The notes below the pieces were generated by a model. It ran no database searches, had not been told where the DNA came from, and was given only the letters and a program-made list of their open reading frames with translations. Positions 50,525-58,245 of a stretch of 64,000 bases of DNA are shown piece by piece. The position numbers and the translations under genes were made by a program. This stretch comes from Actinobacteria bacterium 69-20. GTDB taxonomy: Bacteria; Actinomycetota; Actinomycetes; Mycobacteriales; Nakamurellaceae. Numbering within the stretch: position 1 is the first letter of the stretch; each line of letters opens with the position of its first letter. Location: positions 1 to 64,000 of the forward strand of contig MKSW01000001.1 in the NCBI GenBank assembly GCA_001897425.1, given 5' to 3'.

Positions 50525-51550
50525 ATGACTTTTTCCGCAGACGCCGCACGCTATGAGAACCACGTCTACCGACGGGTGGGCGTGAGCGGCTTGAAGTTGC
50601 CGGCCGTGAGCTTGGGGTTGTGGCACAACTTCGGCGACGATGTGCCGCTGGATCGGCAGCGGGCGATACTGCGCCGCGCCTTCGACCTGGGCGTGACACA
50701 TTTCGACCTGGCGAACAACTACGGTCCGCCGTACGGCAGCGCCGAGACGAACTTCGGGCGTCATATGCGGGATGATTTCCGGCCGTACCGCGACGAGCTG
50801 GTGATCTCGACCAAGGCGGGCTACGACATGTGGCCGGGCCCCTACGGCGAGTGGGGTTCGCGGAAGTACATGCTCGCCTCGCTCGACCAGTCGTTGGCGA
50901 GGATGGGCCTGGACTACGTGGACATCTTCTATTCACACCGCGCGGATCCGGACACGCCGCTCGAAGAGACCATGGGCGCATTGCACACGGCCGTGCAGTC
51001 CGGGAAGGCGCTGTACGCGGGAATCTCGTCATATTCGCCGGAGCGCACCCGGCGGGCGGCGCAGATCCTCGCGGACATGGGCACCCCGCTGCTGATCCAC
51101 CAGCCGTCGTACTCCATGCTCAACCGCTGGATCGAGGACGGCCTGTTGGACACGCTCGGTGAGCTGGGCGTGGGATGCATCGCGTTCTCGCCGCTCGCCC
51201 AGGGCATGCTCACGGACCGTTATCTGCACGGGATTCCGGAGGGGTCGCGGGCGTCCAAGGGCCGGTCCCTCGACCCGCACCTGCTCACCGAGGATGCGCT
51301 CGCCCATGTTCGCGCCCTCAACGACCTGGCGGCCGCCCGGGGTCAGAGCCTCGCGCAGATGGCTCTCGCGTGGGCGCTGCGCGATCAGCGGATGACGTCG
51401 GTATTGATCGGCGCGTCATCGGTGGCGCAGCTGGAGGCGAACGTCGCGGCCGTCGACAATCTGGCGTTCAGCGAGAGTGAACTGGCCGCCATCGACAAGC
51501 ACGCGGTGGAGTCCGGCATCAACATCTGGCAGCGGTCGAGCGCGGAATAG
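50525..51550 (+). CDS. Aldo/keto reductase, MgrA/YghZ-like (L-glyceraldehyde 3-phosphate reductase type)
   Basis: A 341-residue aldo/keto reductase. The catalytic tetrad is visible in HFDLANNYGPPYG (Asp, Tyr), ISTKAGYDM (Lys) and FYSHRADPDTP (His). WHNFGDD and the GRHMRDDFRPYRDEL segment are typical of the YghZ/MgrA group, which reduces L-glyceraldehyde 3-phosphate and methylglyoxal with NADPH. The conserved GISSYSPER is encoded with rare TCA and TAT codons, which fit a motif variant (51021-51032). Confidence 0.9.
   Translation: MTFSADAARYENHVYRRVGVSGLKLPAVSLGLWHNFGDDVPLDRQRAILRRAFDLGVTHFDLANNYGPPYGSAETNFGRHMRDDFRPYRDELVISTKAGYDMWPGPYGEWGSRKYMLASLDQSLARMGLDYVDIFYSHRADPDTPLEETMGALHTAVQSGKALYAGISSYSPERTRRAAQILADMGTPLLIHQPSYSMLNRWIEDGLLDTLGELGVGCIAFSPLAQGMLTDRYLHGIPEGSRASKGRSLDPHLLTEDALAHVRALNDLAAARGQSLAQMALAWALRDQRMTSVLIGASSVAQLEANVAAVDNLAFSESELAAIDKHAVESGINIWQRSSAE
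51021..51032 (+). repeat. Variant of the interspersed motif (one mismatch)
   Basis: GAATCTCGTCAT followed by ATTCG in the aldo/keto reductase gene, read as I-S-S-Y-S with codons TCA and TAT that are unusual here. Confidence 0.5.
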
Positions 51551-51608
51551 CGGCAGCGGAGCGGCGGAGGAGTCGCGCGCCAGCGGCATCCGGGCGGCGG
51601 ACGCCGGC

Positions 51609-53006
51609 TCAGCCCGCGGTGCCGCCCGCATCCGAGCCAGCGCCGTCCGCGTCCTGGGGGCCGTCCGCGTCCGAGTCAGCGTCATCCGTGCCGGCGGGGC
51701 CGCCAGCGTCTGAGCCGACACCGTCCTTGTCGTCCACCGACGTGCCGTCGCCCCAGTCGCCCGCGTCCGCGAGCAACTCCGCGAACTCCCGGTCGCGAGC
51801 GATGAATGCGGCCGGGTCGTCGAGGTCGGCCGTCGCCGGTAACAGGTCGGGGTGTGCCCAGAGCGCGTCCCGGCCGTTGATCCCGCGGGACGCCTTCAGG
51901 CCGCGCCACAGGTCGGCGGCCGCGCGCAGCCGCCGTGGGCGCAACTGCAGTCCGATCAGCGTGGCGAACGTCTGTTCCGCCGGGCCGCCGGTCGCCCGTC
52001 GCCGACGCATCGTCTCGTGCAGGGCATCGGCACCCGGCAGTCGTGCGCCCACCGCATCCGCGACGACCGCGTCCACCCAGCCCTCTACCAGGGCGAGCAG
52101 CGTCTCCAACGTGGTTAACGCCCGCTGCTGGCCGACGGTGGCGCTCGGCTCGAACATGCCCTTGCTGAGCGCGGATTCGACCGACGCCGGATTCGACAGA
52201 TCGATGGAGGATGCGAGCTCCTCCATGGCGGAGAAGTCCACCGTGATCGCGCCGGCATAGGCCGAAATCAGCTCCACGATCCGGTCGCTGAGCCACGGCA
52301 CGTGGCGGAACAAGCGGTGGTGCGCGGCCTCGCGAGCGGCGAGGTAGAGGCGGACCTGGTCCTCCGGGACATCGAGGCTGGCGCTGAGCTCCGCCATGGC
52401 GCGGGGCAGCAGCGCGGCCGTCCCCTCGGGCCCCAGCGGCAGGCCGATATCCGTGCTCGTGAGCACCTCGACGGCGAGCTGCGCCAGCCCCTGTCCCAGC
52501 TGGCTGCCGAACGCCATGCCGCCCATCGACCCCATCATCGCCAGCAGCGGCCCGGCTTGGGCGCGCGCCTCGTCGGGCAACCCCTCGACCCACGCCTGCG
52601 AGACACGTTCGGCGATCGGCGAGGCCAACCGTTCCCACACCGGCATGGTCTTGTCGATCCATTCGCGCGGCGTCCAGGCGGTCACCGTCGTCGCCCCGAT
52701 GGGGAACGCCGTCACACCGTCGAGCCACACCTCGGCCAGCGCCATCGCATCGCGGACCGCGCCCAGATCGACGGAGGCGACCGGGTGCGATGCGGGAACC
52801 TGGGACATCGCCATCTGCCGGGCCAGGTCGTAGTTCACCGGCCCCGTCTGGCCTTTCGCGCCCGCCTGCGACATCATCTGCCCGAGCTGCGAGAGCATCG
52901 ACCCCAGTTGGCTCAGATCGAAGGAGCTCGGGCCGGTCGCCGGATCGTGGGCACCGGCTGGGTCGTCGTCGCCGGGAATGGAGAATCCGAACGGCTGGTT
53001 GCTCAT
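51609..53006 (-). CDS. Zinc-dependent metallopeptidase-like protein (DUF2342)
   Basis: A 465-residue protein of the actinobacterial DUF2342 family, often called zinc-dependent metalloprotease or coenzyme F420 biosynthesis-associated (homologue of Rv3195). The conserved AAREAAHHRLFRHVPWL holds the presumed metal-binding histidines and glutamate; the N-terminus (SNQPFGFSIPGDDD) and MGGMAFGSQLGQGL are family features. A highly acidic Asp/Gly/Ala tail (about 430-465) looks disordered. The ATG at 53006 has TACCGT 7 nt upstream, and the gene is divergent from the PDZ protease gene. Confidence 0.85.
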   Translation of the reverse strand: MSNQPFGFSIPGDDDPAGAHDPATGPSSFDLSQLGSMLSQLGQMMSQAGAKGQTGPVNYDLARQMAMSQVPASHPVASVDLGAVRDAMALAEVWLDGVTAFPIGATTVTAWTPREWIDKTMPVWERLASPIAERVSQAWVEGLPDEARAQAGPLLAMMGSMGGMAFGSQLGQGLAQLAVEVLTSTDIGLPLGPEGTAALLPRAMAELSASLDVPEDQVRLYLAAREAAHHRLFRHVPWLSDRIVELISAYAGAITVDFSAMEELASSIDLSNPASVESALSKGMFEPSATVGQQRALTTLETLLALVEGWVDAVVADAVGARLPGADALHETMRRRRATGGPAEQTFATLIGLQLRPRRLRAAADLWRGLKASRGINGRDALWAHPDLLPATADLDDPAAFIARDREFAELLADAGDWGDGTSVDDKDGVGSDAGGPAGTDDADSDADGPQDADGAGSDAGGTAG

Positions 53007-53013
53007 GGCATTC

Positions 53014-53019
53014 ACGGTA
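53014..53019 (-). promoter_or_regulatory. Candidate -10 box of the DUF2342 gene
   Basis: TACCGT on the minus strand, 7 nt before the ATG at 53006. Confidence 0.4.
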
Positions 53020-53136
53020 CTGACATTCCGGCCGGGGCGGTGGCACGCCGCGTGGCGCGGCCGGCAGAAGTCCGGACCGGCGGTGCCTCCCGCACGCCCG
53101 GCACGACCGGCACGACACTGCCACATGATCGCCCCG

Positions 53137-53142
53137 TAGGCT
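53137..53142 (+). promoter_or_regulatory. Candidate -10 box of the PDZ protease gene
   Basis: TAGGCT lies 8 nt before the GTG start at 53151, pairing with the opposite leaderless-type box at 53014. Confidence 0.35.
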
Positions 53143-53150
53143 CTGCGGAC

Positions 53151-54356
53151 GTGGCCGACGCGCACGATTCCCCGCTTGATCCGCAGCCGGATACCGCAGA
53201 GCAGTATGCCGAGCCGGATGCCGCGCGGCCAGACGACACCGCGGAGCCGGCACCGCGCGCGGAGCAGGATGCCGCCGCAGGGCCGGAAGAAGCGCCGCGG
53301 GTTTCCCCGCGCAGACGGCCGTCGCGCCGCGCGCGGACGCTCATGGTCGGTGGTGGCATCGGTGCGATCCTGCTGGTGCTCGCCAGCGCGGTTCCGATCC
53401 CGTTCGTCGCCCTCGGCACCGGGTCGACGTACAACACGATCGCCTCCGGTCAGGGCCGCGAGGTGATCACCTTCACCGGCAAGGACATACCGGCGGCGGC
53501 ATCCGAGCAGCCGAGCGGCCATCTCAACATGCTGACCATTCGCATCGTCGACCAGATTCCGCTGATCGAGGCGGCCACCATGTGGGCGTCCGGGAGGTTC
53601 CAGTTCGCGCCCCGCGACGAGTACTACCCGCCGGGCAAGAGTGCGGAGCAGGTCACCGAGGAGAACGTGCAGATGTTCCGCGATTCGCAGTCGACCGCGG
53701 AGATCGAGGCGCTGCGGTACCTCGGATACCCCAACATCGTCTACGTCGGAAGCATCGAGAAGGGTTCGCCCAGCTGGAATCTGCTCAAACCGCAGGACCG
53801 CATCACCGCCGTCGACGGGCACCCGGTGACGGACTATGCGTCATTGAAGTCGATCATGGCTACCACCCACCCCCGACAGAAGGTGGCGGTGACCGTCGAC
53901 CGCGACGGATCGCCTATGACGATATCCGTGGCGCTGGGCGCCAATTCGAGCGTCGGGCCGCAGGGCTTCCTCGGTGTCGGGGTCGCGGAACGACCGGTCG
54001 CACCGTTCACCATTCACATCTCGCTGGAGGACATCGGCGGGCCGTCCGCGGGGCTCATGTTCACGCTCGGCATCATCGACCGGCTCACGGATGGAGACCT
54101 CACCGGCGGCAAGTTCATCGCCGGCACCGGAACGATCGAACTGGACGGCACCGTCGGTGCGATCGGGGGAATCACGTTCAAGGAAGCGACCGCGCGCGCC
54201 GCCGGGGCGCAGTACATGCTGGTGCCCGCGGACAACTGCGCGGAGGCGCTCACGGCCGTGCCGGACGGGCTCACGCTGGTCAAGGTCTCCACGCTCGACG
54301 ACGCCCTGGCGGCGGTCAAGACGATCGCGCGCGGCGGCACACCGCCGGGGTGCTGA
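53151..54356 (+). CDS. PDZ and Lon-like (S16) domain membrane protease
   Basis: A 401-residue protein (YlbL/Rv3194c type). It has an acidic N-terminus (1-60), one transmembrane helix (TLMVGGGIGAILLVLASAVP, about 63-83), a PDZ domain (IEKGSPSWNLLKPQDRITAVDGHPV) and a C-terminal S16 Lon-like protease domain. The Ser-Lys dyad is seen as DIGGPSAGLMFTLG (Ser about 298) and GGITFKEATARAAG (Lys about 344). In Bacillus, YlbL acts in DNA-damage checkpoint recovery; a role here is inferred from family. GTG 53151 is the best start. Confidence 0.9.
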   Translation: MADAHDSPLDPQPDTAEQYAEPDAARPDDTAEPAPRAEQDAAAGPEEAPRVSPRRRPSRRARTLMVGGGIGAILLVLASAVPIPFVALGTGSTYNTIASGQGREVITFTGKDIPAAASEQPSGHLNMLTIRIVDQIPLIEAATMWASGRFQFAPRDEYYPPGKSAEQVTEENVQMFRDSQSTAEIEALRYLGYPNIVYVGSIEKGSPSWNLLKPQDRITAVDGHPVTDYASLKSIMATTHPRQKVAVTVDRDGSPMTISVALGANSSVGPQGFLGVGVAERPVAPFTIHISLEDIGGPSAGLMFTLGIIDRLTDGDLTGGKFIAGTGTIELDGTVGAIGGITFKEATARAAGAQYMLVPADNCAEALTAVPDGLTLVKVSTLDDALAAVKTIARGGTPPGC

Positions 54357-54389
54357 GCAGCTCGGATCGGAGCAACCGCGCTTGCCGCC

Positions 54390-54401
54390 GAACAGCGTCA
54401 T
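54390..54401 (+). repeat. Interspersed motif GAACNNCGTCAT, copy 17
   Basis: Exact match, continuing ACTCG, between the convergent PDZ protease and PPA1309-family genes. The flank, with GCCG before it and CCCGGCGG after it, forms a weak inverted repeat. Confidence 0.8.
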
Positions 54402-54465
54402 ACTCGATACTTCCCGGCGGACGAGGCATTCCGCGCCGCCGCCCTGCCGTCGCCGTGCCCGGCCG

Positions 54466-54975
54466 CTACGGCTCGAACGTCGCGTGCAGCGCGGTAATGA
54501 GGTCCGGCGCGAGGTCCGGACTGTAGGTCACCGGTCCATGCGGGGCGTGCCGCCAGCGAAGTGCGCACGCGCCGCCCGCCCGATCGCGCATCACGCCGAC
54601 AGCCATGCGGCCCTCGGCGAGTGCGTCGCCCGAATCGACCATGATTTCGAGAACCAGGATGCACCCGGCGATCTCGTCCGGCCAGGCGATCGTCGCCAGC
54701 GCGTCGGCGACCGTCTCGCCCGGAAGCTGGCCCTGCTCGATGCTGGTGTATTCGGGCGGTGTCACGCCAGCCCCGCCAGTCCCGTCCCCATCGTCGTCGC
54801 CGGGGCCGATCTGGCCGATGAGCCCGGGCTCGTGCGCCAATAGCTCGTCCGTGCGCACGAGCGCGAACAGCTGCCGGGGAGTGTTCCAGCCGGCTGCGTC
54901 GACGAACTGCTCGGCCTCCGCGACCGCGGCACGTAATGCCGCGCCGAGCGGATCGGCGGCGGGGGACTGGCTCAC
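54466..54975 (-). CDS. PPA1309 family protein
   Basis: A 169-residue protein of a conserved actinobacterial family of unknown function. Diagnostic stretches are DAAGWNTPRQLFALVRTDELL, EQGQLPGETVADALATIAWP, GCILVLEIM and the C-terminal DLAPDLITALHATFEP. A Gly/Asp-rich insertion follows GPGDDDGDGTGG. The family usually lies between the PDZ protease and UPF0182 genes, as here, but its role is unknown. Confidence 0.85.
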   Translation of the reverse strand: MSQSPAADPLGAALRAAVAEAEQFVDAAGWNTPRQLFALVRTDELLAHEPGLIGQIGPGDDDGDGTGGAGVTPPEYTSIEQGQLPGETVADALATIAWPDEIAGCILVLEIMVDSGDALAEGRMAVGVMRDRAGGACALRWRHAPHGPVTYSPDLAPDLITALHATFEP

Positions 54976-55196
54976 GGCTCACGATCCTGCCACGCGCGTC
55001 GGGCGGCGCCGCACGCGCGCATCCGGATCGTGCCGCGCTCGATGCCTCGGCCGTGAGCACGGGAACTTTCCGGCGCTGGCTAGAGTTGAGCTGACGCGGG
55101 GGTCGGTCCGATCGCCCGCGTGACCTCGTCCGGTTGCGAGCCACGCTTGCGGCCTCCCGGCGGCACTGCCGCCCGAGCCTCCGAAGGAGCGCCCCC

Positions 55197-58175
55197 GTGG
55201 CCACGCCGTCGCCAGCTGGCATGCCCGTACTTTCACCGCGAGCGAAGCGCGTGCTGATCGCGATCGTCGCGCTGATCGTGGTGGTGGTGCTGTGGTACCA
55301 GTTCGTCGGCATCTATGTCGACTACGCGTGGTTCCGCGAGATCAAGCAGACCGGCGTCTTCACCACGCAGTTGGGCACGCGGGTGGTGCTCTTCTTCATC
55401 GCGGGCGTCGGCATCGGGCTGGTGATCTGGCTCTCGCTGCTGATGGCATATCGCAGCCGTCCGGTCTTCCTGCCCAGCAACGAGATCGATCCGCTCGCGC
55501 CGTATCGGGTGATCGTGACGGCGCGGCCGAAGCTCTTCGCGATCGGGATCGCCGTGGTGGTGGGGCTGATCTGCGGTGCGTCGGCGCAGGGATCCTGGCA
55601 GACGGTGCAGCTGTGGATGCACGGCGGGAACTTCGGCATCACCGACCCGGAGTTCGGGCACGATGTCGGGTTCTACATGTTCCGGCTGCCGATGATCCAG
55701 ATGATCATCTCCTGGCTGTTCACGGCGACGGTGCTGGCCTTCATCAGCGTTCTCGTGACGCAATACGTCTTCGGCGGTATCCGGCTCTCGGCGGGCAAAC
55801 ACCGGAAGGTCACCTCGCAGGCCGCCCTGCAGCTCTCGCTGCTGGTCGGCGTGTTCGTGCTGATCAAGGCGGTGCAGTACTGGTTCGATCGGTACGACCT
55901 GCTGTTCTCCAACCGGAGCGGGATCTTCACCGGAGCGTCCTACACGGACGTGCACGCCGTGCTCGCTGCCAAGATCATCCTGATGTGCATCGCCGCGATC
56001 TGCGCCATCGGGTTCATCGTCGGCGGGATATTGAAGTCGATCAAGCTGCCGGTGATCGCGCTCATCCTGCTGGTCCTGTCCAGCGCGGTGGTCGGCGGGA
56101 TCTGGCCGCTGATCCTGCAGAAGGTTGTGGTGGAGCCGAGCGCCATCACCCGCGAGGTCCCCTACATCGAGCGGAACATCGCCGCGACGCGGCAGGCGTA
56201 CGGGATCGGTACCGACAAGGTGCAGTTCGTCAACTACACCGCCGACAAGAAGGGCGTCAATCCCGCGCAACTGGCGGCCGAGGAGCCCGGCACTGTCAAC
56301 AATGCCCGGCTACTGGACCCGAACCTGCTCTCCGACACGTTCACGCAGCGGGAGCAGCTCCGGAACTTCTACGGCTTCGCGGGTCAGCTATCGGTCGACC
56401 GGTATCAGACGAACGGCAAGGAGCAGGACTACATCGTCGCGGCGCGCGAGATCGATGTCGCGAACTTCCAGGAGGGCCAGCAGGGCTGGATCAACCAGCA
56501 CCTCGTCTACACGCACGGTGACGGGTTCGTGGCCGCGCCCGCCAATCAACTCGTCGACGGATATCCGGTGTTCGAGGTCTCCGATGTGGCGAATCCGAAG
56601 GGTGGGATCCCGGTGTCCCAGCCGCGGATCTACTTCGGTGCGTTGGCGCCGGACTACGCCATCGTCGGCGCCCCGGACGGGGCCTCGCCGCGCGAGTACG
56701 ACACAGACACCACCCAGTACACCTACCAGGGCACCGGCGGTGTGCCCGTCGGCAGTTTCATCAACCGGCTGATCTTCGCCACCCAGTACGGTGAGGCGAA
56801 CTTCCTGTTCTCGTCCGAGATCAACTCCGACTCGAAGATCCTGTACAACCGTGACCCGCGGGTGCGCGTGGAGAAGGCGGCTCCGTTCCTGACGGTGGAC
56901 ACCCGCCCCTATCCCGCCGTCGTGGACGGCAGGATCGTGTGGATCGTCGACGCCTACACCACGGCGCAGAATTTCCCGTATGCGCAGACCGTGACGCTCT
57001 CCGAAGCGACCACCAACTCGCAGCAGACCGGCGCCAACGCGACACTCCAGACAAACACACAGGTCTCGTACATCCGAAACTCCGTCAAGGCCGTGGTCGA
57101 CGCGTATGACGGGACCGTCAGCCTGTACCAGGTGCAGGACAACGATCCCGTGCTCAAGGCGTGGGAAGGCGTGTTCCCCGGGCTCATCAAGCCGGAGAGC
57201 GCGATCACGCCGGACCTTCGTGCGCACTTCCGTTACCCGGAGGACCTGTTCGAGGTGCAGCGCGGTCTGATCGGCAAGTACTACGTCTCGAACCCCACCG
57301 AGTTCTACCAGGGGTCCAACTTCTGGAAGGTGCCCAACGATCCGACCGAGAGCAATGTGACGGCCGCCCAGCCGCCGTACTACCTCGAGATCGCGATGCC
57401 GGGGACGACTAAGCCGCAGTTCATGCTGACGACCGCTATGACGTGGTTCCAACGTGAGTACATCTCGGCGTACATCACGGCGAACGGCGACCCGGACAAC
57501 TACGGCAAGATCACCGTGCAGCAGTTGCCGGTCGATACACAGACGCCGGGACCGGTGCTGATCCAGCAGCTGTTCAACTCGAACACGAACATCGCCAACT
57601 ACATCACGACGCGAACTACCGCGAGCCGGTCGCAGATCCTGACCGGGAACCTGCTGACGCTGCCCACAGACAAGGGTCTGCTCTTCGTGGAACCCCTGTA
57701 TCTGCAAGGAGTTTCGGCGAACTCCTACCCGCAGCTCGGCCAGGTGCTGGTGTGGTACAACGGCCAGGTCGGTATGGGGCCATCCCTTGCAGCGGCGCTG
57801 GACAATGCCTCTCCCGCGGATCTGTCCGCGGTCAACGGGGCATCGGGCGGCACCTCGTCCACCACGTCGTCGAGTTCGCCGCCGTCCACCAAATCAGGTG
57901 TGGTCAGCACGCCGCCGAGCGTCAGCGGCAGCACCGGACCGACATCGACGAGCGGGGGCCCGCTGCCCGACGCGGCCCAGGCCCTGGCGGCGATGCGGCA
58001 GGCCGAGCAGGAACTGAGCACGGCCAAGCAGTCCGGCGACCTCGCCGCTATCGGTTCGGCGACCGAAAAACTGTATGCCGCAGTGCAGACCTATCTCGAG
58101 GTAGCCGGCCCGACGGCGACCACCGCGGCGGGATCGACAACGGGCGGATCGGGCACCACATCGTCCGGAGGCTGA
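55197..58175 (+). CDS. UPF0182 family membrane protein
   Basis: A 992-residue protein (homologue of Rv3193c) with about seven transmembrane helices in the first 330 residues (LIAIVALIVVVVLWYQFVGI begins the first), then a very large extracytoplasmic domain. Conserved blocks are YVDYAWFREI, YPEDLFEVQRGLIGKYYV and FVEPLYLQ. A Ser/Thr/Gly-rich linker and a tail helix (ALAAMRQAEQELSTAKQSGDLAAIG) close the protein. The function is unknown. The GTG at 55197 has AAGGAG 7 nt upstream; a frame from 55134 is less likely. An exact motif copy (57439) reads M-T-W-F. Confidence 0.9.
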   Translation: MATPSPAGMPVLSPRAKRVLIAIVALIVVVVLWYQFVGIYVDYAWFREIKQTGVFTTQLGTRVVLFFIAGVGIGLVIWLSLLMAYRSRPVFLPSNEIDPLAPYRVIVTARPKLFAIGIAVVVGLICGASAQGSWQTVQLWMHGGNFGITDPEFGHDVGFYMFRLPMIQMIISWLFTATVLAFISVLVTQYVFGGIRLSAGKHRKVTSQAALQLSLLVGVFVLIKAVQYWFDRYDLLFSNRSGIFTGASYTDVHAVLAAKIILMCIAAICAIGFIVGGILKSIKLPVIALILLVLSSAVVGGIWPLILQKVVVEPSAITREVPYIERNIAATRQAYGIGTDKVQFVNYTADKKGVNPAQLAAEEPGTVNNARLLDPNLLSDTFTQREQLRNFYGFAGQLSVDRYQTNGKEQDYIVAAREIDVANFQEGQQGWINQHLVYTHGDGFVAAPANQLVDGYPVFEVSDVANPKGGIPVSQPRIYFGALAPDYAIVGAPDGASPREYDTDTTQYTYQGTGGVPVGSFINRLIFATQYGEANFLFSSEINSDSKILYNRDPRVRVEKAAPFLTVDTRPYPAVVDGRIVWIVDAYTTAQNFPYAQTVTLSEATTNSQQTGANATLQTNTQVSYIRNSVKAVVDAYDGTVSLYQVQDNDPVLKAWEGVFPGLIKPESAITPDLRAHFRYPEDLFEVQRGLIGKYYVSNPTEFYQGSNFWKVPNDPTESNVTAAQPPYYLEIAMPGTTKPQFMLTTAMTWFQREYISAYITANGDPDNYGKITVQQLPVDTQTPGPVLIQQLFNSNTNIANYITTRTTASRSQILTGNLLTLPTDKGLLFVEPLYLQGVSANSYPQLGQVLVWYNGQVGMGPSLAAALDNASPADLSAVNGASGGTSSTTSSSSPPSTKSGVVSTPPSVSGSTGPTSTSGGPLPDAAQALAAMRQAEQELSTAKQSGDLAAIGSATEKLYAAVQTYLEVAGPTATTAAGSTTGGSGTTSSGG
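57439..57450 (-). repeat. Interspersed motif GAACNNCGTCAT, copy 18
   Basis: Exact match (ATGACGTGGTTC on plus) in the UPF0182 gene, read as M-T-W-F. Confidence 0.65.
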
Positions 58176-58245
58176 CCGGAGCGCAGCTCATCAAAGCATC
58201 AGCCGTGCCGATCCTTGAGGTGTCCGCTGTGCGCAAGGAGACCTC

